A stretch of DNA of 64,000 bases from Oidiodendron maius Zn (GCA_000827325.1 KN832875.1:1612001-1676000); one strand, 5' to 3'; shown: positions 32,585 to 44,589, counted from the stretch's first letter. The notes: a model not told the origin generated them from the sequence alone. A program made the numbers and translations.

Positions 32585-32803
32585 AGAAGGATTGTGGATG
32601 GGTTGATACCACATTTAGGATGCTTTGTTTAACTATGAGATGAGAACTAGCTGGGTCGTGTGGATAATATATATTTGCAATACACCTTTTACACTATATG
32701 TGGTGCTACCGGTGAACTCCCCTATTTCAAGCTGGGTATCGAATTAGTGTGGTAAGGAATATACATAAACTGCCAAGAATTTTCAACATATCCCATCATT
32801 TGC
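32585..32803. terminator. Short convergent 3' region
   Basis: Only about 220 bp separate the stops of the FAT1-like gene and the MFS transporter, so both transcripts must end here, possibly overlapping. Confidence 0.35.
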
Positions 32804-34573
32804 TCAGCGTGTGATAGTCCTCATTTGATCCAACGAAGTACCCTCTCTCTTTTCCCGCAGAGATTTTCCTTTCCATTGAATAAAAATTGTTGGAAGAAGC
32901 CCAAATACAGCGACGATTCCTGCAATTAGGCCACCACTTCCGCTGAGGCCGAGGCTTGAGAACATATCGGGGAACCAGAAAGGACCTATAATAAGTCAGT
33001 GCGATAATAGACGAAGAAGCATTAACGAAAGAAAGAACCTACCAATAAATCCCCAAGTGCTTCGAACAAGATTGATAAACACCCCAATACTAGCAGCATG
33101 TTCATGATGGCAATCAACCGTATAGGTAACCAACACGGTGGTGATGATCTGGTTACCAAACGCTGAAATTGCGAGCCCCACAACTGGTGAAACGTTATAC
33201 GAATGGATCTTGTCAACCTGCACCGTGAAGACCACAAGTCCACATATGACCGTTGCAAAGCCCAAATAAGACATCCAGAGCCTCCACTCCGGATTCGCGA
33301 GGCCGGATCGGCCCTGCGTCTTTTGGCGACGCATCCAGAGGTCGCTGCCACGGCCACCAAGTTGCTCGCCGATCACGGATCCGATTATAAGGCTAATGAA
33401 TTGTAAACCGATCTGTTGCGGGTTGAACTTGAATTTGGGACCGAAAATTTGGGGGATTTCCACTGTAGCGAGGACGCTGGCAAAGTTAAAGACTATGGCG
33501 TACGCCACGGTTGGGATAACGATACTCGGATAGGCGAACAATGTGATGGGAGTGATGAAGTCTTGGATCGTGATCGGTTTTGGGCCAATCTTCCCAAAAT
33601 TAAGGTATTTCCGCTGGAATTCGGATTTCGTGCTTGAGGCCGTAATCTGGTTCCTAACATAGAGCGTTTCAGGGGAAAAGAAGAAGTAGAGGATGAATTG
33701 CACGCCGTTAGTTATAGCGAAGATCCAGTATATCCATTGCCAGCCGTGGGTGTGGTATGCAACGAATCCCATAATGAAGGGGCCGGTGGGTGGCCTACGA
33801 TTTCTAGTCAGCCTTCAAGTATGCAGGTCAGAGTGATGGGAACACTTGCCCTAAGGTAACCATGAGTGTCCAAATACCCATTTTCTGACCTCTCTCCTTT
33901 GCAAAGAACGTTTCCGTGACCACGGCGCTACTAATTGCTATAGCGGGCGAGATAAAGAACGAAACGAGACATCTGGTGACGATCTGGGCGGCATAGCTAT
34001 GACTCTCCGCACAACCTATATTGCATATCATGGAGCCGAACGTGGATATCAGCCAGATAGGTCTTCGGCCAAACCGGTTAGAGATAGGCTTCCAGAAGAT
34101 AGGGGAGACGCCCAAGACCATAATTTGAACGCTAGTAATATAGGAAGCTCGCGTAAGGGAGACTCCCAGATCCACGGAAAATTGCTGGAAGGCTGGAATG
34201 ACCCCAGCTGCAATAAAGGTGGTCATCATGGCATGAAACGCAACAAGAAATAAATTGACGTTTTTCTAAGGAGGTTAGCCAGACAGAATGCGCAGCGTGA
34301 GGATATTCATACTTTCCAAGAAGGCCAATTCAAGGGATCTGCTGGATCCATGGTGGGCAAGGGAATGAGATCCAGCGTCTTGTGCCGGGAGAGCAGGTAC
34401 GCCCTATGCTCCGGAGTCAAGTCCTCTGAGGGGCCATCCTCGAGCACGGTCGGGTCTCCGGCCTTCTCTGTAGCTTCGTTGCTTTGCTCTCGAAGAGCTC
34501 CTTCTCCAGCAGACGCGGTTTCCTCCTTCCGCTCCACATGATTGTCCTCGGAGATTGCTTGCTTGTCATCCAT
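32804..34573 (-). CDS. MFS transporter (DHA1/HOL1-like, fungal)
   Basis: Four exons, 34573-34313, 34265-33850, 33794-33043 and 32985-32804, give 536 residues. Intron 2 (33849-33795) starts with GC rather than GT (GCAAGT); only this choice keeps phase and restores VTLGPPTGPFIMGFV. A long acidic N-tail ends with the family block MDPADPLNWPSWKKNVNLFL. Twelve membrane spans are expected. Landmarks are NRFGRRPIWLIS (motif A, loop 2-3), LVSFFISPAIAISSAVVTE, YWIFAITNGVQFILYFFFSPETLYVR, and a central cytosolic loop (about residues 275-320). Relatives export or import drugs, polyamines or other cations; the substrate cannot be read here. Confidence 0.9.
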
Positions 34574-37185
34574 AACTCAAAAAGGGAGCCTGACTCAGGC
34601 TGAAGAAATGCGCTAGAGGATGAGGGGGAGAGCAATAGGTAAGGGCGAGAGCTGCTTGGACACAGCTATACTTATACAATTATGCACGCAAAAAAGCCGT
34701 TGTTGTGTAGGTAGACAAGAGGGGAGCTACCCATGCTCGATTCCTCATCCACCAGTGAAGCAGCCCTGTCGTCTCATCCCCAGAAATTACTTGTGCCGTG
34801 AAGTCAGAGCGCGCCCTTGCCCCAGAACGCCTGCGGACGCTCAGGCGGCAGAAGTATTTCCCACCGTTTTCCCACCGTCCTCTCCCACGATCTATTCACC
34901 GAGGTCGACTACCGAAACCCGGGGCCGAAGGAGGCGGCGACTGGGGGCGGGGGGATGGGGATCGGGGTAATTTAGCAAGAGGCCTATCAACACAGCGCTT
35001 ATAAAAGTTTCTCCGTCTAATGGTACGCTGGTCTGCATCAGGGCTTTCCCGGCTGGGGGAGGACATTTCCATGTGGCATAATGGCAAGATGGACAGGTGC
35101 CGGGTATTCCTGTCCTGAAAGGCGTCTTGTCCTCCCTTTCATTTGCTAATCCACGATTTCGAGCATCCACCAAATAGTAGACGCAGTCTGGATCGCGCTG
35201 GCACGACACATTCCGCTCCTCTCGAACAGTCTCGACTCTAGTATCAGTCGCCGGCGACCTGCCCTGTTCATCTACGCCGACTATCCCTCGTCCGCTGTGT
35301 ACAAAAGCAGACGATGAGTCCGATGCTGCGGCAGGAGTCCCTTCAGCCATATACAACACCTTCCTCGATGTTCCGTCTTTCCCACAACAGTGATGCTAGA
35401 CTTTGGCTGCCTAAATACCAGCGTTTCGATATAACAAACCACGAAGCATTAAGTGACGTTCTGGTTTGATATCTCACCGCGATTAAGCATGTTGTTTTAC
35501 TAATCGCCAGGATCTCCACACAGCAGGAGACATTGTTCAGCTCGAGATAGCTACTGATGGAGGAGCGGGCATTGTTAATAAGTTCTCAACAAACAGAAAT
35601 ACTGTACGAGAGGTTGGAGCACGCAGGATGTGGCGCCTCGCAATCATGTACGTACATGAGATCTCCATCCCCAATCGGCTTGCCGTACACAGAAGCGAAA
35701 TTCCTGTCATTGTGTGTTTGATGCTATCAATATTTTACCTGTCTGAAATTTGGGACGCCCCTTCGTAATCCATCGAGCTTTCTTCTTCCCATCACTCAAC
35801 AATCTTTCGTCGTTCAATCATTCCTCCCAATGTCTCGGTTGCCCAAGATGCCGCAGGTCTGGCAACCATAAATCCTGTATCTACTGGTAGGCAAATCAGG
35901 AGCTGAAAACGATGCTAGTTTCCGCAGACCAGCCTTGTAGCACCCTTTGTACAACATGCTACGAAATGATTCGTTAGTCAGAGGTGGTGGTTCTTGTCAC
36001 TAAGCCATCCGCTATTTCGCCACAAACTGAGAAAGATCCTTGCTCCTTGTCTACCCAAACAGAATATTCTTGGCACACTAGCTTACACTGTAGACGCGTT
36101 TACTCTATATGCCGCTTCCAGCATGGTGACAAGTGTGTGTTACGACCGGTAATGGCGACTGCTATACCTCTTACGGGCCCCTACCTGTGCTAATGCCTCG
36201 AACTAGGATGGGTAAGTTCGCTTCTTGTATTTCTTTGCTCTGGCTATGGTTCCCATTCCCGATGCTCCTATTGTTCTAGGGAGAGCGGGTTAAAAAGCTG
36301 TAAAACAATTTGTCTAGAATCCGAAGAGATGTATTGCTAGATTCTCTGGAATCTATACTAGGCATTTTACACTCATCATCTCGCCTCCACTGCTTCTATG
36401 CATTCGCTTCTCGATCAGCTTAGATTCAATTTGGTCGAGATAAATATAGCTTCTGCAGTTATGAATTTTGTCATATTGGCCTGGGGAGACATTGCTATGA
36501 TACTCCTGAGGCCTAAACTCTCTGTTTGTTCATGTCCAGTCCCATCTTGGCCTTCAGCGCATAGCGCGGTTCAAATCCCCAACCCTCCACGTCGCGTGAA
36601 GTGAGGGGCAGTTAGAAAGACAACGTCGGTTGGAACAACCTGTTTCGACAGGCTACGTGTCATCAAGGACACTACCTCGGAACTTGGTCGACTTATACGC
36701 ATCATTTCACGCTGAGGTCGATACTCGAGTCTCGTGACTGAAAAGGGAGGCTGAAGTTGGTAAGAAGTGGGCGTCCCCGTGTATACTTAGTCAGCATTTC
36801 CGGGTAGCATTACCGGATTGGGAATTTTGGTCCTCCACGATGCTTCCATTTATTGTAGCGGGGACCGAGATTCGAGCTCCGATTCTTGAAAAAGCCATAG
36901 TTCGGGACCATCTTCATGGCATCACTCTCTTTAAAGTCACTCGTCCTATCATAGGAGACTAGGCCCTCGTCGATCGCTGTCTCCACGCAACGATGACCGG
37001 AGATCTTTGCCCGGCCCTGAGGAGGAGAGACAGAAGACTACATTAGCTTCGCATCGCCGACATACGCACGCAGTTGAAGAGAGGAAGTAGCATAAGAGGC
37101 GTTTTAAGTCGCATTTCATGGGATTATTAAATCGATGAGGATATCCATCTCCTAGAGCCAGGAAAACGTGCAACAAGTTACGACC
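34574..37185. other. Long gene-poor intergenic region
   Basis: 2.6 kb between the MFS transporter and the AnmK-like gene. A minus frame of 155 codons (34892-35359) has a CPSCHYATWKCPP cluster but an unusual composition and no intron logic, so it is only a weak candidate. The rest (35360-37100) has frequent stops and no recognised element. Confidence 0.45.
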
Positions 37186-38650
37186 ATGAGAGGACTCGTG
37201 CCAGCGCCGAAAGGGCGGACCCGAAATCCCGTAGGACACAAGTATCTTGAGGCACTTCAAGCAAATATCAATGGCGACTCAAAATCGTCTAGCTCGGAAT
37301 CTCCTCCCCCGGAATATACAGGGCTGGATCTGCTGATTCTTGGCATAACGTCTGGTACGGCAATGGACGACATTGACTTTGCCTTGTGTCGATTTACACA
37401 GGCGTCCCCCGAAGCCCCTTTGCACCTCGATATCATTCAGGTATGGATCTCAGATCTTCAATAAAGGACGGTCAGCTCATATTTTGCAGTACGATTCAGT
37501 ACTAATGCCCTCGAAAATACGAACCGATATCCTCGCTATGCTACAAGAAGACGCCGCCCCGCCAAGCATGTTGTCACAGATGGATGCAGAAATGGGTCAT
37601 ACCTTCGCAAATGCTATCCATATCTTTGCACAGAAGCATGGAATCGCTATAGATGACATAGATCTTATCGGATCTGGCGGGCAGCTGATCACACTCACAG
37701 GTACCCCGCCGAGAGGGCAACACCGGTCGAACATGTGCCTAGGAGAGGGGGCGGTGATATCAGCGAAGACTGGAGTTACTACGGTCTCCGATTACCGAAC
37801 GGCAGAGCAGGCTGTAGGACGACAAGGGGCGCCTCTATTCGCATATCTCGTGGGGTTGCTCCTACACCATCCTACACGGCTCCAAATCTGCATAACAATC
37901 GGGGGAATCACAACGATCTGCTTCATCCCGCCGGATAATAAAGGAGGTATAGATGCCATGTATGACTGGGATACCGGACCTGGAACCTCTATGATCGACT
38001 CTGCATTCCGGCGGTTCGGATACGATCCCGCAACCGATCAAGGCACGGCAGTTCTTGATGGGAAGGTCTGCCACGAAGTTGTCGAGCAACTCCTCGCCAG
38101 TGACGAGTATCTGCATACGAGGCCCCCGAAGACAACTGCGCGCGAGATTTACGGGGATGCAATGGCCCATCGTATTATAGGACTGTGTGGCTTACGAGGT
38201 TATTCTCGCGCAGACACCATCGCGACCATGGCGCGCTTTACCTCGGCCAGTATCATCCAGCAGATGTTGCTCTATGGCCCCGGCCGGGAGGCTATCAACA
38301 ACGCAGATATTGTCCTCGACGGACGTGGCATGTCGAACAAGCAGATCATGACCGACCTGCAGAACGAGTTTCCCAACGCCAGCTTCGGTTCCTTTGACAA
38401 GACGGGCGTGCCGTGTAACGCGAAGAAGGCAGTGGGCTTTGCTATGCAGGCGATGGAGGCGTTACTGGGGCGTGCGTTGCCTGTGCCTACTAATGCGGAT
38501 GTGAGGCGGCCGAACACCATCACGGGGAAGCTGGCCCCAGGCGTCAGGTGGAGGGAGATTATTGAGAAAAGCGTCTCTTTCGGGGGGGCAGGGAGGGGTT
38601 GGGAGGGCCTGCCAGAAGTGAGAGAATTGATTGTCAAGCAGAAGGCATAG
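37186..38650 (+). CDS. Fungal anhydro-N-acetylmuramic acid kinase-like protein (AnmK/UPF0075)
   Basis: Exons 37186-37440 and 37490-38650, with a 49-nt GTATGG...TTGCAG intron, give 471 residues. ATG 37186 is the first in frame. The AnmK sugar-kinase fold is clear: LLILGITSGTAMDDIDFALC (phosphate loop), DDIDLIGSGGQLITLTG, MCLGEGAVISAKTGVTTVSDYR, ITIGGITTICFIPP, YDWDTGPGTSMIDSAFRRFG (catalytic region), DGRGMSNKQIM and the C-terminal VPTNADVRRPNTITGKLAPG. Bacterial AnmK opens and phosphorylates 1,6-anhydro-MurNAc from peptidoglycan. Fungi have no peptidoglycan, so substrate and role are unknown. Relative to bacteria the GSHGQ and DTGPGN motifs read GSGGQ and DTGPGT. There is an N-terminal extension of about 50 residues, Ser-rich. 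Confidence 0.9.
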
Positions 38651-40040
38651 CCATATCTATGGCGTTCGAGGGCGTTCGAGGGCGTTCGGGGGGGCGGCGG
38701 TACCTGTCCATGCATTATGTTCTGGAGCGCGGCGGGGGGCGTTGGTGATGTTATTTCCCCTCTAAATCAACCATATCTGTTAGGCGGAATCACAGCATGA
38801 ATAATATAAGGCCTGACCAGGATCGCTGGAGAAAAAAGAAAAGCTCGGCCTTTGTGCAAGTGACCGTTGATGGTCCATAGAACGTAGCGCATGGGCGTGA
38901 GATACTTATTGAGGAAGCCGCGCCTCAACGAGGTTAGGCTTTTCGACGAGTGATATCCGCAATCACGGGCTCATATCCACGACCAGCCGGTGATCCCTTA
39001 CTGCTTTGCACAGCGCTGGCCCCTGCTGGGGGCCGACCGGTGCCAAGACGCTGCTGTGGTTGGATGTGCGACAGAACAAACGCGGGATGCGACCTTACTA
39101 TTTGACGCCACCGTGGGTTGAATGCTGATAAGAGATTCGACTGGCGACACTCGTTATCATAATTTATTTAAACCTCGTTCTGACCAACAACAACTCGGCC
39201 GCCCAATGGCGACGAGCGGCCGGCTGCGAGTGTCCCTGCAGCAAGTGTGCAGAAGGCTTAAGAGTCCCATTTAATATGCCCTTCGCACGACCCTTATGCC
39301 TCTGCAGGCCCGCCTTAGTTGTCTTGAGCCCCGAACTTCTGGGTGCTTACCTTTCCTGTCTCCACCGCGTCTGTCCTTCCTATCATGCCTCACGCACGAT
39401 AGAAGTCCTATCTCACTTCCTGCTCCGCAGCGTGCTTGGGCCCCGCCCCAAGGCTCTTCTAAGCCATCTCTCCGGGCCCTGACGCGCGGGCAAGACCGAA
39501 TTCCACCAATCTGTCTAAATCTTTCTCCTCGGCGCCCCTCCTCTCTTCCCCGTTATCATCCATTACTCGCTGTACTGGGTTACATGGCTAGGCGGGTCTG
39601 GCTCTACTGCCCACGTCTGCCAGACGCTGTGATACACAGGGAAAGGTATGCAGATTGGTTGTGCCCGACCCTGCCCTCGCAAAGTTGATCTGATCTTCTT
39701 ATAGAAGGTTCATAACGGCGAGGGCTCGTCGCCGTTCGCCCCCCGCCACGAAACCTTAAACTCAAGACACCGTACATTCGTTTGCCACAAAACACGGCGT
39801 TGGATGTGTGTGTGTTCTTCCTTATCGCTCTGCTGTGTTTTGTGCCATTTTCATTCCTGTCGTCGATTTGTCGTCTGTGTTTCACTAGTCTCTATCTAAA
39901 CTCAACTTTGCGCCATACCCGGAAGTATCCAAACCCCCCTCGCTGGGGTCTGGCCAGCTATTTAGATATCCCCTTCCCCCACGCGCAGTATCTCGCATTA
40001 CCGTGACGATACATGAGCGGTCTGCGGACCTTGAACGAAC
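38651..40040. other. Intergenic region and 5' leader of the next gene
   Basis: 1.4 kb. It begins with a short tandem repeat and contains C/T-rich sequence (39400-39560 and 39820-39990) typical of a long fungal 5' leader. Open frames at 39276-39688 look like composition artefacts. Confidence 0.4.
38661..38690. repeat. 10-bp direct repeat, three copies
   Basis: Three adjacent copies of GGCGTTCGAG (the last ends GG) start 11 bp after the AnmK-like stop and run into a G-rich tract. Simple repeat in the 3' flank. Confidence 0.85.
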
Positions 40041-42599
40041 ATGTCGGGCAGGAGCGCATACGTGCGCAAGGAGAAGACAAAGGTCAAAGATGGAGCCAAT
40101 GTTGAGGATGGCCCGGAGAGGGTTGGTTCCTTCCATGGAGACTATCCTCTTCGTCCTAGTGGCAGATCCGTACACCGAGACCGCGATAGTCACTCGCGGG
40201 GCCATGGAGATCACGCGATTCCGAAGACAAGCTTAGACGATTCGGCATATGCTCGTGTCCGAAAACCACACATGCCAGTGCTCGACGTATCTGGTATTGA
40301 AAAGTCCTCCTTCCGATCACTTATGGACAAGAAGAGCGAAGGCGTCCGAAACGGGCTGGCCAAGACATTTGGCAGAAAGAGGAAAGACGAAGAGCCTCGC
40401 CCGCAAACTGCTCGCGCACTGCACCCAGAAAGAATTGAGCTTGAGAGTGATGAAAATACAGGTCTTACCGTTGATACTCCTAGACAGGATAATTTCAACG
40501 AGACGCCAGAAATCATTGGTAAACCCGGGCCTAGACAACCACACCATCCCGACCTGCCCGACTATATTCGACCTGGCCCACCCCAGGGCAAGCTACCCCC
40601 AATCCCTCATGGCCCGCAACTGAAGCGCTGGGTGGGAGGTGGTAAGCCCGCGCAGCCATGGAATAAACTCAGAAAGGATCCAGAGCTTTGGGACACAAAT
40701 GGCGATACGCTGATCTATCTTAGCCGCGACGACGATCGTTCCCCGCGGCCGCAGCCCTCTTTCCGAGTATCATCGCACGTTCTTGAAAGTACGGAGTCGA
40801 GATACTTCATAACGGCACTCCGTGAAGGCTCTACAGATGATGTCAACCACTTCAATCTACCTCCATCGCCAATTGATTCCCTTGCCATGGGTGTGCCTCG
40901 TACGACCGCAAGAAGATTTAACCACACACCACCTCCGTCAGATAACAGTTTAGGTGGTTTCGATGGACAGGTATCTTACGAGTTGTTCTTCCCTCCGCCC
41001 GCGCACTTGACTAGGACCGATGCAATTCGCCATCAAGTTGGCACGCGAAACGTGCTCGCCATTCTCTTCCAGGCCTCTTTCGTTGGCATTAACTTTATCC
41101 AAGCGCTAAGAGACGTTCAGGATCGCTTAGAAGATTACATGCCATCTAGTATAGATGTGCCTTCTTTGATTATTGAGTATATTATAGGCAGGGGATTGGA
41201 TGACATGCGCGAGAACCCCTCGCTAGCCGCGGCCATTCTTGCCTGGAGCGAAGGCGAGTCCATTAGATGGCAGGAGGCATGGCGAGAATCCTTTGTGCAC
41301 TGTGTCGGGATGTACAGTAAGGTGGAAACCTCGCCAGATTATCGCTTCATCACGCCCATCACACGAGCCTTACTGGAGCGGGCCAGTCTTGAGATGCAAG
41401 TTCGGATCCACACCTGCGAGACTGATCTCTATGATTTAGATTTTGGAGATATGTTCGACATGATAAGACCTGGACCTTCAACTGCACGTAAGGCATTCGA
41501 TAACCTTCGGATGTTCTTCATTCAGTATTACCAGAAGGCATACGGTACTTGGCCCCCCCCGACTGGCGCCGATGAGGAGCAGTGGTTCACCCGACGGCAT
41601 GTACAGAGGTTGCAGGAGGATTTTGGGGCGCTGTACAATTATCTTGTCAATCGAGATGTCACTTGGGAGTGTTCTGAGGCGAGTGCCGGGCGAAAATGGA
41701 ACATGGTCCACTCTGGAAAGAGATTATTTGATGCAGATACGCCCGACCTTCCACTCACAGACGTCCTGATCGCCTTTGATAATAAGCATAGCTACCCTCA
41801 TATCCCTCATCCTTATCCGCTTGTTCCGCAACCAGGAACTGTGAAACGTCCAAGGGAGACTCCATCCAAAGTTAGCAAGAAAGCACCCAAGCAGATCGAT
41901 GACAGGATGGCCGAACGGAGAGCGGCTCTAGCATACACGGAATCAACTAATATCTATATTTTGGGGTCAGATTTTGTCAGCAACGACATGGTCGACCAAT
42001 TTGTCAAGCTCGAGAAGGCTGATCTAGCTGCTGGATCAGACCCTTTTGAATCCCGACGGGGAAGGTGGGTTCTAATCTACGGCATCTTGCAGACGCTCGC
42101 AACCGTGTCCGTTGACATGCCAAACCTACACTATGTCGACGTCCCCTACCACCTAAGTGCGAACCTACGAGGTACTCCCCCATGGAATGGTGCCCCTGAT
42201 AACTCAGAAGGTTCCGAGCATACAGGGAGCTACTGCTGGACGATACCAGATACATGGTCAAAGTATCAAAGTTCCGGCAGGGCCCTCCTCGATGCTGATT
42301 CCGACGATAGCCGCAAGGTGTATCGGGGTCAGCATTCTCCTCTGCAGCGATTCTCCGCTACCTCGAATCCATCTCTCGCAAGCACAGAGACAGGCTCTGC
42401 CCGCACACCGACTAGTCCCCAGGGCGGTGGCAACCGGCCCCGGTGGTGGAAGGGCAACGATCGCGAGGCAGAGAGTTCAACTGGCTATGCTCCTGGGATT
42501 GAGAAAGTCGATGACGACTGGCCTGCGAACCAAGGTACTTTCCTGTCAAGTAGCGACGCAGAGTATACGAGCAGGGATTATGACGGCTATGCTATGTGA
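40041..42599 (+). CDS. Large conserved fungal protein of unknown function (DUF8004-like)
   Basis: A single intron-free frame of 852 residues from ATG 40041. The N-terminal about 240 residues are basic and disordered, with a bipartite basic stretch AKTFGRKRKDEE. A conserved body follows: PSFRVSSHVLESTESRYFI (about residue 240), YELFFPPPAHLTRTDAIRHQ (about 315), VGTRNVLAILFQASFVGINF, LERASLEMQVRIHTCETDLYDLDFGDM and RWVLIYGILQTLATVSVDMPNLHY (partly quoted). The C-terminus is Ser/Gly-rich and disordered. This layout resembles the fungus-specific DUF8004 group; I name it from memory of the pattern, and a profile search would settle it. No catalytic motif, signal peptide or clear membrane span is seen. 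Length and purity of the frame make coding certain; function unknown. Confidence 0.85.
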   Translation: MSGRSAYVRKEKTKVKDGANVEDGPERVGSFHGDYPLRPSGRSVHRDRDSHSRGHGDHAIPKTSLDDSAYARVRKPHMPVLDVSGIEKSSFRSLMDKKSEGVRNGLAKTFGRKRKDEEPRPQTARALHPERIELESDENTGLTVDTPRQDNFNETPEIIGKPGPRQPHHPDLPDYIRPGPPQGKLPPIPHGPQLKRWVGGGKPAQPWNKLRKDPELWDTNGDTLIYLSRDDDRSPRPQPSFRVSSHVLESTESRYFITALREGSTDDVNHFNLPPSPIDSLAMGVPRTTARRFNHTPPPSDNSLGGFDGQVSYELFFPPPAHLTRTDAIRHQVGTRNVLAILFQASFVGINFIQALRDVQDRLEDYMPSSIDVPSLIIEYIIGRGLDDMRENPSLAAAILAWSEGESIRWQEAWRESFVHCVGMYSKVETSPDYRFITPITRALLERASLEMQVRIHTCETDLYDLDFGDMFDMIRPGPSTARKAFDNLRMFFIQYYQKAYGTWPPPTGADEEQWFTRRHVQRLQEDFGALYNYLVNRDVTWECSEASAGRKWNMVHSGKRLFDADTPDLPLTDVLIAFDNKHSYPHIPHPYPLVPQPGTVKRPRETPSKVSKKAPKQIDDRMAERRAALAYTESTNIYILGSDFVSNDMVDQFVKLEKADLAAGSDPFESRRGRWVLIYGILQTLATVSVDMPNLHYVDVPYHLSANLRGTPPWNGAPDNSEGSEHTGSYCWTIPDTWSKYQSSGRALLDADSDDSRKVYRGQHSPLQRFSATSNPSLASTETGSARTPTSPQGGGNRPRWWKGNDREAESSTGYAPGIEKVDDDWPANQGTFLSSSDAEYTSRDYDGYAM

Positions 42600-43252
42600 G
42601 ATATGGGTGGACGTTTTATGGATATGTGATACCCCTGAGATAGGAGAGTTTTTGTTTCTCTTCGCTCCATCCTTCTGAAGAAGTGGAGTCAATCTTTGTT
42701 CAATTGGGTGGAGATTGCAGGAAGATCGGTTTGTATGTATGTGGGTGGATACGATTCTGGGCAGGACATGGCTGGGTGACATAGTTAGGTCTAAGAGTGG
42801 CGGGATCTGATGCAGGATTTAATTAATGTATGGGCCAGACGATATATAGATGAAGGATTATATGTGTTAATTTGGATAATCGAATAATAGACTTAATGTA
42901 AAGATCTCTCCTTGGCCTCTCCGCGGCGACAGTTTCTATTTTTGTCCCAATTTAGGATCAATTGAGCAGCGACCTAGTCACGAAGCACCATGTATATGAC
43001 CTGCAATGGTGCAATGCTTCATGCGGTGAGGAGTTGGGGGGGAGAGCGACCTTCAGACACAGCCTCGCGAGTGGCGTCGTCGCCAAGGCCGAAGTTATGT
43101 TGATTTTATCCAGCAAATGCTATGGAATAGTACAACAGGTGCTTTCCTGACGGACAAAGATTATCGCAATTAATCTCAGAAATTCGAAAGGTATTTGATT
43201 TGCCTCTGGGAGGAACGGGCACATAAATCCGACAAGTTGTACATGGTAAATA
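42600..43252. other. Convergent intergenic region
   Basis: About 650 bp between the DUF8004-like gene and JIP5, with 3' ends of both. Nothing else supported. Confidence 0.4.
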
Positions 43253-44589
43253 TCATTCCATACCCCTGAACCCCATAATACCATTTCCGGAATTCTTTTT
43301 TTTGCCTTTCGACTTCTTGCGCCGCTTTTGTGATCGAGCTGCTTCCTCGTCACTGTCGTCCGAGTCACTATTGCCGTTGCCTTTCGCCAGAGCCCTCTTT
43401 GCCGCGCCGATTTCTTCATCTGAGTCCTCTTCATCTGAGTCCGCTTGGTCCTCGTCGGCCTCATTCATTGCTTCCTGCCAGACCTTCACGATGCTGCCAC
43501 CACCACTGACCAACCTCCCACCAACGTCAAATCCCAATGCGACCACGGCCTCAACTTCATCATGTCTCAATGGCTCCCCAACAACTTTATTAAGTCCCAA
43601 CCTCACAATCCTAATTGTCCCGTCTCCAACCCCAACCACGACATTCTTATGCCCGTCGCCTACTCCATCCGGCATAACCACCAAGGTATCCAAACTCTCC
43701 CCTCCCCCTTTCCCACTATCCACAATAATCCTCTCATCTTGATCGTCCCACACTCCTCTCTCCCACAGCGTCAAAACCCCACTTCCACCTCCAATCAGCA
43801 CCTTCTCCCCTGAACTCCTCCCAGGCTTGCTCGGCAGCCCTCCCACAAACACGCTACTCAGCAATTCCTCCTCCTGGTCCTCGCTCTTAACCAGCACGCC
43901 TCTCCTCAGATCCGTCACCGCGAGTGTCGTGCCCCCTGTCGTGACCCACTGCTTGCTGAACCCACTCGTGCTCTGAGCGGTCGGCGGCAGCGGCGTGAGC
44001 GACGACACGTAGTCCTCGTGCGGCCGGTGCGTCTGGCTTGGCTTCATGGAGGCGAACGTCGACGGTATGCGTAGATCGTAGAGGTGCAGCGCTGCGGAAT
44101 CGGTCGCGACGAGGAGGGTCTGCGGGGACAGCGCGTGCACAATCGTCGCCGCGTCTGCCTCGGAGGTGCTAGAGTCGAGGGGCGTACGGATCTTGGAGAC
44201 CACCTTGCCGGTGGAGGAGGTAGCCACCTTGAGTATGCCGTCGGTGCCAGCTGAGTAGAGGACTGGTAGAACATAGTATTAGCTGGGGGACGAGAGCTTC
44301 GAGGATAAGAGATCGGGAACTTGCAATCTCCATCACCACTATATGCAAGGGTCCGGCAGCTCCCTTTGTGTCTCCGAGTACGCCATTCGGTCTCTATGGT
44401 ACTCGTGCCAGTGGAGAGGACACTCGTGTCTCCATCCTCGTCGTCGCTGGTGTTGCCCGCTATTACTGGGAGTCGGAAGGATTGCACGTGTCCGCCAGAG
44501 AGTCCGACCGCGACAACGGGCTCTGTTGGATGAAGAGCTTGGGCAAATAGCTCGGATGAGAGCGGTAGGGTGCAAACATTCTCGAACAT
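43253..44589 (-). CDS. JIP5: WD40-repeat protein JIP5 (WDR55 homologue)
   Basis: Two exons, 44589-44325 and 44262-43253, give 424 residues. The intron (44324-44263, 62 nt) begins with GC (GCAAGT) and ends CTACCAG. This is the only join that links [19 protein letters not shown], the expected WD repeat, in phase. The start [24 protein letters not shown] is the typical JIP5 N-terminus; an upstream in-frame extension is not conserved. WD-like repeats with [24 protein letters not shown] and [16 protein letters not shown] follow. The C-tail is acidic then lysine-rich ([13 protein letters not shown]), fitting nucleolar location. The yeast protein acts in 60S ribosome biogenesis. The call is strong. 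Confidence 0.93.

Noticed and set aside
34892-35359. 155-codon minus frame with a Cys cluster
   Set aside because: Only one CPSC-type pair, no recognised fold, no neighbouring exon; noted only in the intergenic description.
43302-43813. Plus-strand frames rich in Ser, Pro and Thr
   Set aside because: Antisense shadows of JIP5.
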